A stretch of 64,000 nt of DNA, taken from Sphingobacterium allocomposti (lineage in GTDB: Bacteria; Bacteroidota; Bacteroidia; Sphingobacteriales; Sphingobacteriaceae). The notes below the pieces were generated by a model, which ran no database searches, was not told where the DNA came from, and saw only the letters and a list, made by a program, of their open reading frames with translations. Location: contig NZ_VNHX01000015.1 in NCBI RefSeq assembly GCF_008124885.1, positions 1-64,000 of the forward strand, in the 5' to 3' direction. Shown here in pieces: positions 45,455-55,673 of this stretch. The translations under genes were made by a program, and so were the position numbers. Numbering within the stretch: the first letter of the stretch is position 1; the number at the start of each line of letters is the position of its first letter.

Positions 45455-46546
45455 ATGAGAGCAGTTGTTACAGTTATTTTAGGTTTTTTTATGGTTCAGT
45501 CTTTTGCACAGGAAATTCCGATGTTCGTCGGTACATACACCAATAAGGGAAGTCAGGGAATCTACCTCTATATGTTTAATACTGACAGTGGAGAAGCAAC
45601 GTTGTATTCCACAACAGCTAGCAACGACCCATCCTTTTTAGCTAGATCTTCGGATGGCAAAATGTTGTACGCCGTAAACGAACGCGAAGACAGTACCGCT
45701 TCCTTGTCGTCTTTTGCATTTGACGGCGACGCCTTGTCGTTTGTCCATGCTATTCCCACCGGCGGAGGCTCGCCGTGCCATGTGGCCGTTAGCAGCCGTT
45801 ACCCCTTAGCGGTCGTGTCCAACTATGGAGGCGGGTCGCTATCGGTCTTCCAGCTGGAAGAGAACGGAGCCCTCGGCGAACGTACGCAATACATTGTGCA
45901 GGAAGGAAGTGGGCCGGATAAAGAACGCCAGGAAGCATCCCATGTACATTCGGCATTTTTTAGCCCTGATGATAAGTTCGTCTACGTGCAAAATTTAGGG
46001 ACGGATCGCATCACCGTGTATCGCATTGAGAAAGATAAGGAAACGTATTCGCTCGTGGAAGACAGCCACATTCCGACCCCGCCGGCCGGCGGACCGCGCC
46101 ACATCGCATTCGATGCAAAAGGCAAAAATTTGTATGTCTTGTTAGAGATGGCGGCGCAGATAGCACACTATACCAAAGAAGGAAAAGACTGGAAGCTTGT
46201 CGAGACCATGTCAGTCAACGAAGACGGTTACAACGGGAAAAATGGAGGAGCTGAAATTAAGCTTTCTCCCGATGGACAATTCTTATACGCTTCCAATAGG
46301 GGAGACGCAAATTCCATTGCGTTATTTGAAATAGAAAAATCGGGGAAGTTAATAAAATCTAAAGTCTACCCCACAAACGGCGTGGAACCCCGAAACTTTA
46401 ATATCACACCGGACGGGAGATTTTTACTCGTAGCAAACCAGTCGACCGATAATATAACCGTTTTTGAGCGGGATATGTCGACGGGCGAACTCAAGCAAAC
46501 GGATAATCAGATTGACGTACCTACGCCGGTCTGCATCGCCTTCTAG
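45455..46546 (+). CDS. Secreted lactonase-family beta-propeller (Pgl/YbhE type)
   Basis: 363 residues: a signal peptide (about 1-19, ending QSFAQ) followed by a seven-bladed propeller of the lactonase (6-phosphogluconolactonase) family. Repeated blade motifs are visible, e.g. ARSSDGKMLYAVNE, FFSPDDKFVYVQNLGTDRITVYR, LSPDGQFLYASNRGDANSIALFEI and ITPDGRFLLVANQSTDNITVFER. Cytosolic relatives hydrolyse 6-phosphogluconolactone. Because this one is exported, its substrate is probably another lactone or it is a binding protein. Convergent with the mrp operon, whose last gene ends 36 bp away. Confidence 0.88.
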   Translation: MRAVVTVILGFFMVQSFAQEIPMFVGTYTNKGSQGIYLYMFNTDSGEATLYSTTASNDPSFLARSSDGKMLYAVNEREDSTASLSSFAFDGDALSFVHAIPTGGGSPCHVAVSSRYPLAVVSNYGGGSLSVFQLEENGALGERTQYIVQEGSGPDKERQEASHVHSAFFSPDDKFVYVQNLGTDRITVYRIEKDKETYSLVEDSHIPTPPAGGPRHIAFDAKGKNLYVLLEMAAQIAHYTKEGKDWKLVETMSVNEDGYNGKNGGAEIKLSPDGQFLYASNRGDANSIALFEIEKSGKLIKSKVYPTNGVEPRNFNITPDGRFLLVANQSTDNITVFERDMSTGELKQTDNQIDVPTPVCIAF

Positions 46547-46581
46547 CTCTTGCTGGGGAGCAGAAGCATGGCTATTGCGTG

Positions 46582-47004
46582 TTATTCTGTCTCTTCCTCG
46601 CTCTTCGCTATATTGGGCGGCTCGGATCCGCCCTCACTGTTTTTTGGCCCCCCGTTGCTTTCCAGCTCGTGCGTCTCTTTATTATACATCCCTGCAAGCT
46701 GGTCAATTACGGTATCTTTCCAAAGCGGAGTGCCCGTGAAATAGGCGGCCCTTCCGATCATATGCGCTGCTATGGGAGCCGTGATAATAAGGAAAAAAAT
46801 AATAGCGATCGCTTTAGTGGTTACCGATACGTCGGGAAACATAATCGCGGCGCAAATCAGCAGTAGGCCCACACCCAATGTAGACGCTTTAACAGTTACG
46901 GAGAGCCGCAGGTAAAAATCGGGCATTCTCAGGATGCCGATCGACGCGAAAAGGATCGATAGCGCGCCCACAGTACTTAAGATGGCTAATATAATATCAA
47001 TCAT
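46582..47004 (-). CDS. mrpG: Na+/H+ antiporter subunit G (MrpG/MnhG)
   Basis: 140 residues, last gene of the mrp operon. The first 85 residues hold three membrane helices with the family's SIGILRMPDFYLRLSVTVKASTLG segment. The remaining 50 residues are a polar, acidic tail (KETHELESNGGPKNSEGGSEPPNIAKSEEETE), a common but variable feature. Its start overlaps the mrpF stop by 4 bases. Confidence 0.92.
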   Translation of the reverse strand: MIDIILAILSTVGALSILFASIGILRMPDFYLRLSVTVKASTLGVGLLLICAAIMFPDVSVTTKAIAIIFFLIITAPIAAHMIGRAAYFTGTPLWKDTVIDQLAGMYNKETHELESNGGPKNSEGGSEPPNIAKSEEETE

Positions 47005-47273
47005 TTTTTCTGTTTTTCAATATAATAAGCAAATGCGATGGTTCCGAGGAAGGCAATAAGCGCGAGGATGATCGCGACATCGAGCATAACCTGCTGATCA
47101 GCCCGGATGCTATACACGGTAATGATGCCGATTCCGATGGTGATAATCAGATCCAGCGCGATGACGCGGTCGACTATAGCAGGGCCCTTGTATAGGCGGA
47201 TAAACACAAGCATTGCCGAAATAGACAATATCGGTAAGATAACAAAGTCAAAGTAAGTTTCTAATGTAATCAT
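47001..47273 (-). CDS. mrpF: Na+/H+ antiporter subunit F (MrpF/MnhF)
   Basis: 90 residues with three membrane helices and the family motif RLYKGPAIVDRVIALDLI, followed by GIITVYSIRADQQVMLDVAIILALIAFLGTIAFAYY. Small membrane subunit of the hetero-oligomeric Mrp complex. 4-base overlaps with mrpE upstream and mrpG downstream indicate coupled translation. Confidence 0.93.
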   Translation of the reverse strand: MITLETYFDFVILPILSISAMLVFIRLYKGPAIVDRVIALDLIITIGIGIITVYSIRADQQVMLDVAIILALIAFLGTIAFAYYIEKQKK

Positions 47274-47746
47274 CGTAATATTGCTAAAAGTCTTCGCTCC
47301 AATCCGGTCTTCGTTTGCATGACAAATTTCTCGGCATCTGTAAGATACATCACATGTATGTATATTGTTTTTTTGTCTTCGCTCACGTCGAGAATCAATG
47401 TGCCGGGCGTGAGCGACAGCATGGTCGTGAGCAAATTAATTTCGAAGTCAGTCTTGGCATTCAACGGGTACTTTACGATGCCGGGTTTAAAAAAATACTT
47501 TGGAGTAACGACATCAAAAGCGACCTGCACATTTGCTTTAATGAGTTCGTACAAGAAATAAAATATGAAGCTGATGATTTTTGGAACACGGTAAAAATAA
47601 CGTTGGTCGGTCTCGTTCCGGTTCATAATCCAAAGTACAAAGAACCCAAGCAGAAAGCCGAAAAGGAAATTGGTATAATACATCGAGCCTGTTAGCGCGA
47701 CCCAAATTCCGGACAGCAATAGATTCATCAAAAAATACTTAATCAT
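47270..47746 (-). CDS. mrpE: Na+/H+ antiporter subunit E (MrpE/MnhE)
   Basis: 158 residues. An N-terminal pair of helices (MNLLLSGIWVALTGSMYYTNFLFGFLLGFFVLWIM) precedes the conserved soluble part LLTTMLSLTPGTLILDVSEDKKTIYIHVMYL, the hallmark of the MrpE family. Overlaps mrpD and mrpF by 4 bases each. Confidence 0.93.
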   Translation of the reverse strand: MIKYFLMNLLLSGIWVALTGSMYYTNFLFGFLLGFFVLWIMNRNETDQRYFYRVPKIISFIFYFLYELIKANVQVAFDVVTPKYFFKPGIVKYPLNAKTDFEINLLTTMLSLTPGTLILDVSEDKKTIYIHVMYLTDAEKFVMQTKTGLERRLLAILR

Positions 47747-49257
47747 AACTCGTTGTTTTTATTTAAGACAGCCTCAATATAGGTTGATGTGTCTATTAAT
47801 TGAGATGATATCTTCTCTGCGACCAGCACGATAGCTTCCGCATTAAGGCCAATATAAAGCGTTGTCAACGCCAGCATTCCGATAGGGAGAACCATTAGCA
47901 GCTTTCTGTACGGCTGCATTGGCGCAAACCTGTCGTCCACCTCTTCTTCTCTCGGTGGGTTTTTCCAGAACACCTGGGCCCACATGTTCGCTATCACATA
48001 GAGGGTGACAAAGCTGCCCACGATTAAGGCTGCCACAAAGAAATATTGGGTCTGCAGAAAGGCTTCCTGGAACAGGAAGATCTTTGGCCAGAATCCGGAT
48101 AATGGGGGAATTCCGACAAGGGAAAATAGTACCAAAGCTATCAGCACCGAAATTTTCGGATAATCCCGGTATAATCCGCCCAGCTTATCCATATCCATCG
48201 TGCCCCGAAGCTGTCGAATAAGTCCGGCGATCAGGAACATGTTCGTTTTAACCGCAATGTCATGTATTAAATAGAAAACAACGCCCATAAGCGCCAGCTT
48301 ACTGAACATAGCTATCCCGCCGATCATAAAGCCTATATGACATACAATTAAATACGAAAACAGCCTTCTTATATTGGTCTTGATTATGGCGCCGAAGGCT
48401 CCCGTCAGAATCGTAGCGCATGCGATGACCATGAGCAGGGTTCGGGTAAACTCGTCGGGAACGAAAATTAAACTGAACACACGCAGCATCGCGTAAATAC
48501 CGACTTTCGTCAATAGTCCCCCAAACGTTGCCGCAACAGCCGAAGGGGGCGTATGGTACGAGGAGGGCAACCAATAGTAGAGCGGAAACACGGCAGACTT
48601 TATGCCAAATCCCAAAATAAAAAAACAAGAAGTTATACCCACCAATGTGCCGTCCTGTACCTGCCGGACCTTCAACGCCAGGTCGGCCATATTTAGCGAG
48701 CCCGTAAGACCATAAAGGAGACCTATCCCCGTTAGGAAAAACATGGAAGCTAGGATATTCATGGCCATATATTTTACCGCTCCCTCCAGCTGCGCCTTTC
48801 GACCGCCCAGTGTCATCAACACAAAAGATGAAATGATAATGACCTCAAAGTAAACGTAGAGGTTGAATATGTCGCCCGTCAGGAAGGCCCCATGCAGGCC
48901 CATGATAAGGAAGTGGAAAATGGGAAAATAACCGTAAAGCATACGTTGCCTGCTGACACCTATAGATGAAAATATCGATACGGCGAAACAGGCTATGGAG
49001 GTCAGCAACACCAACGTGACACTTAACAAATCGGCTACAAAAACGATCCCAAACGGAGCGTCCCAGTTTGCGGCATTCATGGTCAAAATTCCGTCTTGAT
49101 AGACCCGGCTGAACAAACGGATCGCAACTAAGAGACCAATGAAACTTCCTCCTACGCTTAAGTAACGCTGTGTTAGGGTTTTTCGCCAGAACATCAGCTG
49201 GATAACAGCAGTAAACAACTGCACGAAAACAGGAGCTAATATATGGTTGTCTATCAT
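47743..49257 (-). CDS. mrpD: Na+/H+ antiporter subunit D (MrpD/MnhD)
   Basis: 504-residue membrane protein with about 14 helices, homologous to the proton-pumping subunits NuoM/N of complex I. The conserved Lys/Glu helices appear in YFEVIIISSFVLMTLGG (Glu) and FGIKSAVFPLYYWLPSSYHTPPSAVAATFGGLLTKVGIY (Lys pairs). It is one of the two main ion-conducting subunits of the complex. Overlaps mrpC and mrpE by 4 bases each. Confidence 0.95.
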   Translation of the reverse strand: MIDNHILAPVFVQLFTAVIQLMFWRKTLTQRYLSVGGSFIGLLVAIRLFSRVYQDGILTMNAANWDAPFGIVFVADLLSVTLVLLTSIACFAVSIFSSIGVSRQRMLYGYFPIFHFLIMGLHGAFLTGDIFNLYVYFEVIIISSFVLMTLGGRKAQLEGAVKYMAMNILASMFFLTGIGLLYGLTGSLNMADLALKVRQVQDGTLVGITSCFFILGFGIKSAVFPLYYWLPSSYHTPPSAVAATFGGLLTKVGIYAMLRVFSLIFVPDEFTRTLLMVIACATILTGAFGAIIKTNIRRLFSYLIVCHIGFMIGGIAMFSKLALMGVVFYLIHDIAVKTNMFLIAGLIRQLRGTMDMDKLGGLYRDYPKISVLIALVLFSLVGIPPLSGFWPKIFLFQEAFLQTQYFFVAALIVGSFVTLYVIANMWAQVFWKNPPREEEVDDRFAPMQPYRKLLMVLPIGMLALTTLYIGLNAEAIVLVAEKISSQLIDTSTYIEAVLNKNNEL

Positions 49258-49610
49258 AAATCTTCTTCTTCAGGAGTATTTAAATCGTCTAAGTCGTCAG
49301 AATTCACGAGGGCATACACCCGTTTTAGCAGGACGATGGCAAAAGAAGTCAAGGCGAAGCTAATAACAATAGCCGTCAGAATCAGCGCCTGTGGAATAGG
49401 ATCGGCATAAATATCCTGAAACACTTTGTACGATTCATCAATAACAGGCGGGCTTCCCTTTGTAATTTTTCCTAGCAGAAATATGAGAACGTTTGTCCCG
49501 TTGCCTAACAGCATAATACCGAGTAGCAACTTGACTAAACTGCGCCGTAGAATAAGATAAACGCCGGCGGCATACAATAATCCTAGAACCAATACTAATA
49601 GTAATTCCAT
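49254..49610 (-). CDS. mrpC: Na+/H+ antiporter subunit C (MrpC/MnhC)
   Basis: 118 residues, three membrane helices, homologous to NuoK of complex I. Family segment YLILRRSLVKLLLGIMLLGNGTNVLIF and the PIPQALILTAIVISFALTSFAI helix are clear. Acidic C-terminus. 2 nt after mrpB, 4-base overlap with mrpD. Confidence 0.94.
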   Translation of the reverse strand: MELLLVLVLGLLYAAGVYLILRRSLVKLLLGIMLLGNGTNVLIFLLGKITKGSPPVIDESYKVFQDIYADPIPQALILTAIVISFALTSFAIVLLKRVYALVNSDDLDDLNTPEEEDL

Positions 49611-49612
49611 AT

Positions 49613-50023
49613 TTATTCGTCTAAGGCTATAGTGAACAAAATGGTTAACACCACCCCGATCACGACCAGGTATACGCCGAGATCGAAGAACAGCGCCGAG
49701 CCAATCATGCCGATTACCGGAATAGGCTCCTCGAACCAGAGGCCCGTCATGGGCGGTAAATTAAAAAGCATAGGCAGCATAATGCTCACCGTCGATATCG
49801 CCAGCCCGATGGGGATCAATGAAATAGGTTTGTATCCCAATATTTTCATGGTGCTGGCGGTCCCGTTGGCGAGGCTATGAAGCACGAACGCAATGGAGGC
49901 TACCAAGCCTCCTACGAATCCGCCCCCCGGAAAATAGTGTCCCCGGAGCAGCAGGAAAAAAGAAAATAACAATAATATGGGGAGGAGATACCTTGTCGCT
50001 GTCTGTAATATTGCACTCTTCAT
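49613..50023 (-). CDS. mrpB: Na+/H+ antiporter subunit B (MrpB/MnhB)
   Basis: 136 residues from the ATG at 50023 ([22 protein letters not shown]), the usual MnhB N-terminus. An earlier in-frame ATG at 50098 would add 25 residues that do not look like the family. The glycine-rich [23 protein letters not shown] motif and the [18 protein letters not shown] helix identify it. With this start there are 98 bases between mrpA and mrpB, the only sizeable gap in the operon. Confidence 0.92.
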   Translation of the reverse strand: MKSAILQTATRYLLPILLLFSFFLLLRGHYFPGGGFVGGLVASIAFVLHSLANGTASTMKILGYKPISLIPIGLAISTVSIMLPMLFNLPPMTGLWFEEPIPVIGMIGSALFFDLGVYLVVIGVVLTILFTIALDE

Positions 50024-50121
50024 ATGTAAATAATATTCATTAGTGTCTATTTTCAAATCTATGATGATGTATAGTCCGACTTCAACGCTTTGCAGCAAAT
50101 CCGTCTGGAACGTTCCTATGA

Positions 50122-52431
50122 TTATTCTTTTTCCGACGACTTTAGCCGCAGTCGTATTAAACTGTAAACACCCAGCGCCGCGATGGACAACACCACTGTT
50201 TCAAATAATGTATCAGCCACCCGGAAATCGACCAGTATAACATTCACAACGTTCTTCCCTTTAGCCAGCAGATAGGCATTTTCGCCGTAGAAATTGCTTA
50301 TCTCTGTCGTGTTCGGTTCAAAAAGAACACGCAGGGCAATCAGCGATAGGATGGCTCCGAATCCCAAAGCCACCAAGGCGTCCCGCATCAGTACCGTTTT
50401 GCTGGTGAAGTTAATAAAGCCCGGAAGCTTATAAAGCACGAGTACGAACAATACCGTGGTCAGCGTGTCAATTGTAAACTGCGTCATTGCCAGGTCGGGC
50501 GCACTGTAGAAAACGAACATCAGACACATGCAGTAGCCAATAACGCTGGTCGATACGACGGAAGCCAGGCGCGATTTCGCTGACACAATAATATATAATG
50601 CTCCTATAAGGATCGCGACGATAACCACCTCATACCAGGACAGCGGGGTTAAGCTGTCGAAATCGATGCTGATAGGGCCACTCAGCCATAGTTTGTAGGC
50701 CAGAAGCAGTTCCGCGAACAGTATAATCTTAAGATGGTAAGCCCGCAGGTAGCCATTATGGAAGCGCCTCGTGAAAAACAGGGCAAAATCTTTTAAGCCC
50801 CGAGCCAGCCGCCGAAAAATCGCCTGCGGAGAAAGGCCGTCAAAGCGGGCAAGCATCTGTAGCTTGCTCGAACTTGGTTTGTTCACGACGTAAAGAAGTG
50901 TTCCAGCAAGTAAGGTGGCCATGCTTAAGATGAGTACGAGGTTGAAGCCATGCCATATTTTGAGATGCATGTCCGTTTCTATACCTGCAATTGCGTTTGC
51001 TGTCTGGTGGTTGAAATAGTTGCCGATTATTCCCGGCACCAGGCCGAAGGCTAGTCCGAAAATAGCTAAGACCAAAGGGGGGATCCACAACGACGGATAG
51101 GGAAGGTGGATATTGCTGAACGCAGAAGGAAGCTTGCCCGCAAACGGCTTAATTCCTGCCATGAACCCAGCAGCCACCAAACCGACGTTCGTTAAGACAG
51201 CCAGTAGCGTTAACCAAATCGTCCAGTTTTCGTTGAAGTGCAGTGTCGCCTCATAGATGAGGTCTTTTCCGATAAAGCCAAATGTAAGCGGAAGCCCAGC
51301 GCTCGAGAGAGCTGCAAGTAACGCCGCCACGAATACGGGAGGTAGAACTTTACGCAAGCCGCTCAAGACTGAAATATCCCGGGTGTGCGTCTCGTGGTCA
51401 ATAATGCCGGTAACCATAAAAAGCGTTGCCTTATATAAGGCGTGTACCAGGATAAATACGCTGGCTGCGATAATGGCAGCAGGTGTGCCCAATCCCAATA
51501 GAAAGGTCAGCACGCCCAGTGCAGATATCGTGGAGTAGGCCAATATGCCCTTCAGATCGATGCGGAACAAAGCATGTACAGCCGCGAAAATCATCGTAAA
51601 GCCCCCGACAACCATCAACGATATACTCCAGAGGTCGGTGCCCCCCAATATCGGTGTGAAACGGGCAAGCAGGTAGATGCCTGCTTTTACCATCGTCGCC
51701 GAATGCAGGTAGGCGGATACCGGCGTAGGAGCTTTCATCGCCCCTGGAAGCCAGAAGTGGAATGGAAACTGGGCTGATTTGGTAAATGCTCCGATAAAGA
51801 GCAGGCCAATGATCAGTGGATAAAGCGGATGGATGGTCAGCACCTCATGCTTCATGAAAAGCTCGCTGATAACAAACGTTCCGGCTATATTTCCCGCGAG
51901 AATCAGTCCGGCTAACAAGAAAAAGCCACCCAGTCCGGTAATACTTAATGCGGTTAACGCGCTATCCCGCGAAGATTTGTCGTCGTTGTTAAAGCCTATC
52001 AGGAAGAAGGAGCTAATACTGGTAAGCTCCCAAAAAATAAATAATGTAAGAATATTGTCTGCCAGCACGACGCCGAGCATCGCGCTCATAAACAGTAGTA
52101 AATAACCGAAGAAACGATCGAAATAGATGTGACCCTTTAAATATGTCCGTCCGTAGAAAAAAATGGCTGTTCCCACTCCGGTTATCAGTAATGCAAAAAG
52201 CAAGGATAAACCATCTAGACGGAAATCAAGATTAACGCCTAAAGAGGGGACCCAGTTAACACGTTGAACGAAATTTGTTCCTTCCGCTATCGACGGAACG
52301 TGCATCACATAAAAGAGAAAGAGAACTACAGGAATGAAGGGAAGCAATATGCTCCATTTCGTCTTAATCAGCTTGCCGAAAGGGATAAGAAGGCTTGATG
52401 TTATTAGTCCTGCTAAAACAGTAAATAGCAT
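50122..52431 (-). CDS. mrpA: Na+/H+ antiporter subunit A (MrpA/MnhA)
   Basis: 769-residue membrane protein, first gene of the operon and homologous to complex I NuoL. The N-terminal two thirds holds the antiporter-like helices, with [21 protein letters not shown] (conserved Glu) and [45 protein letters not shown] (Lys, His). The C-terminal part has an MbhD/DUF4040-like domain ([37 protein letters not shown]) and an MbhE-like end ([30 protein letters not shown]). The Mrp complex exchanges cytosolic Na+ (or other cations) for external protons, giving salt and alkali tolerance. Confidence 0.95.
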   Translation of the reverse strand: MLFTVLAGLITSSLLIPFGKLIKTKWSILLPFIPVVLFLFYVMHVPSIAEGTNFVQRVNWVPSLGVNLDFRLDGLSLLFALLITGVGTAIFFYGRTYLKGHIYFDRFFGYLLLFMSAMLGVVLADNILTLFIFWELTSISSFFLIGFNNDDKSSRDSALTALSITGLGGFFLLAGLILAGNIAGTFVISELFMKHEVLTIHPLYPLIIGLLFIGAFTKSAQFPFHFWLPGAMKAPTPVSAYLHSATMVKAGIYLLARFTPILGGTDLWSISLMVVGGFTMIFAAVHALFRIDLKGILAYSTISALGVLTFLLGLGTPAAIIAASVFILVHALYKATLFMVTGIIDHETHTRDISVLSGLRKVLPPVFVAALLAALSSAGLPLTFGFIGKDLIYEATLHFNENWTIWLTLLAVLTNVGLVAAGFMAGIKPFAGKLPSAFSNIHLPYPSLWIPPLVLAIFGLAFGLVPGIIGNYFNHQTANAIAGIETDMHLKIWHGFNLVLILSMATLLAGTLLYVVNKPSSSKLQMLARFDGLSPQAIFRRLARGLKDFALFFTRRFHNGYLRAYHLKIILFAELLLAYKLWLSGPISIDFDSLTPLSWYEVVIVAILIGALYIIVSAKSRLASVVSTSVIGYCMCLMFVFYSAPDLAMTQFTIDTLTTVLFVLVLYKLPGFINFTSKTVLMRDALVALGFGAILSLIALRVLFEPNTTEISNFYGENAYLLAKGKNVVNVILVDFRVADTLFETVVLSIAALGVYSLIRLRLKSSEKE

Positions 52432-52564
52432 GCAATCTTTATTTTAATGGATTGTCATAAAAGTAAGAAAAAAAGCTCGTTTTCCGCGCTATTTTCTCAA
52501 CTTTTTCGTTATCCTGCCCGCTGTTTTCCTTGGGTTGGGCTCCTTAGCATGCATTTACCCAGTG

Positions 52565-52605
52565 AAAAAACGAATCCCCCGGATTTTCTTATCGGGGGAT
52601 TCGTT
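52565..52605 (-). terminator. acs terminator
   Basis: 13-bp perfect stem AACGAATCCCCCG (52569-52581) / CGGGGGATTCGTT (52593-52605); the A-run at 52565-52570 gives the T-tail when read leftwards. Confidence 0.9.
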
Positions 52606-52616
52606 GTATGCTATTT

Positions 52617-54533
52617 TTATGATCTGAACTGCGCCGCTCCTTTGATAATGTCGTCGACGACCGATGGGTCCTGAAGCGTCGACGTGTCTCCAAGGTTTTG
52701 GGTTTCTCCCTCGGCTATCTTACGTAAGATGCGCCGCATGATCTTTCCGGACCTGGTCTTTGGAAGATCGGAAACGAACTGGATGATGTCCGGCTTGGCA
52801 ATCGCACCGATAAGCCGTGTGATCGTTTGTAGGATGTCCTGACGCGTGCTGTTTTCATCTATATGGTGATTAGCAATAACGTACGCGTAGATTCCCTGAC
52901 CCTTAACAGGATGTGGGTAGCCCACAATGGCAGATTCGATAACGTCAGAGTGCATGTTAATTGCATTTTCGACTTCTGCTGTTCCGATACGGTGTCCTGA
53001 CACGTTGAGGACATCATCGACCCTGCCTGTAATCTGGTAATAGCCTTCTGGACTCCGGTAACAGCCATCTCCTGTAAAGTATTTGTTTTCGTAAGTGGAG
53101 AAATACGTTTGCCGGCAACGTTCGTGATCTCCCCACGTGGTACGCAACATGCCAGGCCATGGGAATTTTATACATAAGTTGCCGGAGACGTCGTTTCCTT
53201 CGATCTCTTGCCCGTTCTCGTCCATCAGGCAGGGCTGCACGCCGGGAAGGGGCAGCATGGCGTAGCCCGGTATGGTTGGCGATATCCCCGCCATCGGTGC
53301 AATCAGAATGCCGCCGTTCTCCGTTTGCCACCAGGTGTCGGCTATCGGTGCCTTGCCTTTTCCGATTTTTTCGTGGTACCAGTGCCACGCCTCCTCGTTT
53401 ATAGGTTCGCCTACGGATCCTAGCTTCCGGATGCTGCTTAGATCTTTGTTGTCGACATGTTCGTCTCCAAAAGCCATGAGCGAACGGATAGCAGTAGGAG
53501 CGGTATACAAGATATTCACTTTATACTTTTCTACAATATCCCAAAGACGGCCCGCATCGGGATAGGTAGGGGTGCCTTCGAACATGAGCGATACCGCACC
53601 CTGTGACAAGGGGCCATACACGATGTAGCTATGGCCCGTTATCCAACCAATGTCGGCGGTGCAAAAATAAACCTCGCCAGGTTGATATTGAAACACGTTG
53701 GAAAAGGTATAGCCCGTATATACCATATAACCGCCCGTAGTATGGACAACGCCTTTAGGCTTTCCGGTAGATCCTGATGTATATAAGATAAACAGGGGAT
53801 CTTCGGCGTCCATCTCTTCCGCAGGACAAGGTGGATTTCCTTGGGTTTCTACCTTTTTTATCTCATCTTCCCACCAAACGTCGCGTCCTTTAATCATCGA
53901 GATCGGCGTACGTGTACGCGTCAGAACAATCACCCGTTCAACCGATTTGCATTGCATTAACGCATCGTCCACTATGGATTTCAGCTCCAGCACCTTGCCG
54001 GCACGGTAGCCACCGTCCGACGTGATGACCATCTTACATTCGGCATCAATAATACGGTCTGCTATAGACTGCGCAGAGAACCCGCCAAAGACAACCGAGT
54101 GAATGGCGCCGATCCGTGCACAGGCAAGAACGGCAATAACCAGCTCCGGAACCATGGGCAGGTAGATACAGACGCGATCGCCTTTGCTGATGTTGTTGTT
54201 CTTCAAAACATTGGCAAAAGTCTCTACCTTGTTTAATAGCTGCTTGTAGGTAAGGATGCGGTGTGCTTCGTTTGGATCATTGGGCTCCCAGATGATGGCA
54301 GGCTTGTCTCCCAAACTGTAGATATGGCGATCCAGGCAATTCTCGGTGATGTTGAGCTTGCCGCCTTCGAACCATTTGATATTCGGCTCCGTGAAATTCC
54401 AGCTTAATACATTCGTCCACTTTCTTTTCCAAAAAAAGTTTTCGGCCACTTCTCCCCAAAATGCTTCAGGTGTCTCCACACTACGTTTATAGGCGTCTTG
54501 ATACTCTTCAAAAGTTTTAATCTGTAGGTTCAT
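52617..54533 (-). CDS. acs: Acetyl-CoA synthetase
   Basis: 638-residue cytosolic AMP-forming enzyme that activates acetate. The phosphate-binding loop is YTSGSTGKPKGVVH. WWQTENGG is the adenine-binding motif, YFTGDGCYRSPEGYYQITGRVDDVLNVSGHRIGTAEVE is the hinge region, and the C-terminal PKTRSGKIMRR carries the lysine that is commonly acetylated to switch the enzyme off. Full length. A -7 box TAATTTTG lies about 10 bases before the ATG, implying a very short leader; the terminator is 12 bases past the stop. Confidence 0.97.
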   Translation of the reverse strand: MNLQIKTFEEYQDAYKRSVETPEAFWGEVAENFFWKRKWTNVLSWNFTEPNIKWFEGGKLNITENCLDRHIYSLGDKPAIIWEPNDPNEAHRILTYKQLLNKVETFANVLKNNNISKGDRVCIYLPMVPELVIAVLACARIGAIHSVVFGGFSAQSIADRIIDAECKMVITSDGGYRAGKVLELKSIVDDALMQCKSVERVIVLTRTRTPISMIKGRDVWWEDEIKKVETQGNPPCPAEEMDAEDPLFILYTSGSTGKPKGVVHTTGGYMVYTGYTFSNVFQYQPGEVYFCTADIGWITGHSYIVYGPLSQGAVSLMFEGTPTYPDAGRLWDIVEKYKVNILYTAPTAIRSLMAFGDEHVDNKDLSSIRKLGSVGEPINEEAWHWYHEKIGKGKAPIADTWWQTENGGILIAPMAGISPTIPGYAMLPLPGVQPCLMDENGQEIEGNDVSGNLCIKFPWPGMLRTTWGDHERCRQTYFSTYENKYFTGDGCYRSPEGYYQITGRVDDVLNVSGHRIGTAEVENAINMHSDVIESAIVGYPHPVKGQGIYAYVIANHHIDENSTRQDILQTITRLIGAIAKPDIIQFVSDLPKTRSGKIMRRILRKIAEGETQNLGDTSTLQDPSVVDDIIKGAAQFRS

Positions 54534-54543
54534 ATTCTCGGTA

Positions 54544-54551
54544 CAAAATTA
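54544..54551 (-). promoter_or_regulatory. -7 box of the acs promoter
   Basis: TAATTTTG on the minus strand, 10 bases before the acs start, leaving a leader of only a few nucleotides. Confidence 0.55.
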
Positions 54552-54794
54552 ATGCGTTACTATTTATTCGATGCAGACAGGAATTTATTAAATACTGTCT
54601 TTATTGAATATCCTCAAGCTAATTTAGTTTTTTTTGCCATTATTATCAATTTTCGTGGGGGCAAAATGCATAAACGTTGCCTGAGGGCGGAAACAACCGT
54701 TTGTTTATTTTTCGGCTGGCCGCGCGCATGGAAGAGGGGCCGCTTCGCGCGGGTGGATATCCGCAAGTGAACAGATTATTCGTACCTTTAATGT

Positions 54795-55673
54795 ATGAAG
54801 CTTGTCACGCGGTTATACTATTTCTCCATATATACAAACTTGCTAATAGCGCTGGCGGCGGCAGCGCAATGTGCGCTAACATACATCTTCTTCGAGAAAC
54901 CGTTCAATTATTATATTATTGCAATTGAAGGAGCGGCTACACTTTTACTTTACAATTTTAGTTTAATTCTTTCGAAACCGGCTGATCCCGCGGCATCGAT
55001 ATACAGGCGGACCCGCTGGATTTTTAGCAGAGAGTGGCTGTTGTGGCTGAACGGAGGTTGCGCTTTGATCGTTTTGGTGTATGCCGTTTTCCATATCGAT
55101 TTTTATAGTCTGCTTTTCCTCGGCGGAATCGGGGTAGTCAGCGTGGCCTATTCCTTTCCAGTTGCGCGTTATGGCGGTAAATGGGTGGGCTTGCGGCAGA
55201 TTCCCGGTATGAAAATTTTTCATATAGCGCTTGTCTGGACGTTGAGCTCTGTATGTCTGCCGGCGTTTCAGCTGTATCGAGAAGGTGCCGGGGTCAATAT
55301 TCAGGAGCTGTCGATGCTGTTTGTGCTAAAGTTCGTCTTCCTTCTGGTGTGTACGCTACCTTTCGATATACGGGACATCCGGCAGGACTCGTATTATCAC
55401 CTGAAAACGATTCCCAATATGTTGGGAGCGGACAGGGCAATCCGCCTGTGCTACGCATTGCTGCTTCTACATAGCCTTGGGATAGTATTGTCCAGCTTCA
55501 ATCTGTCGCTGAAAATCGGCATCCTGCTGACGAACCTTACTATTGGCCTCGTTTTGTCGGCCGTTGTATTCCGGAATAAAGATAAATACCACTACGCATA
55601 CTTACTTGACTTCGCCCTCGTCGTCCAATTTTTGTTCGGCTTTTTGTCCGTCGCTATCTTCCCAGATATGTGA
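54795..55673 (+). CDS. UbiA-like polytopic membrane protein
   Basis: 292 residues with about eight to nine membrane helices arranged as in UbiA prenyltransferases. The second aspartate-rich motif is present as DIRDIRQD (Asp191, Asp194, Asp198), followed by LKTIPNMLGADRA. The first motif, normally N-D-x-x-D-x-x-x-D, is degenerate here (NFSLILSKPADPA). Prenyl transfer is therefore doubtful; it may bind a lipid or act on another substrate. The last 20 bp overlap the convergent dehydrogenase gene. A TACCTTTA -7-like box ends 4 bases before the ATG. Confidence 0.7.
   Translation: MKLVTRLYYFSIYTNLLIALAAAAQCALTYIFFEKPFNYYIIAIEGAATLLLYNFSLILSKPADPAASIYRRTRWIFSREWLLWLNGGCALIVLVYAVFHIDFYSLLFLGGIGVVSVAYSFPVARYGGKWVGLRQIPGMKIFHIALVWTLSSVCLPAFQLYREGAGVNIQELSMLFVLKFVFLLVCTLPFDIRDIRQDSYYHLKTIPNMLGADRAIRLCYALLLLHSLGIVLSSFNLSLKIGILLTNLTIGLVLSAVVFRNKDKYHYAYLLDFALVVQFLFGFLSVAIFPDM

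Noticed and set aside
50024-50098. 25-codon extension of MrpB
   Set aside because: Family proteins start MKSxILQTATRxLLP; the extension has no similarity.
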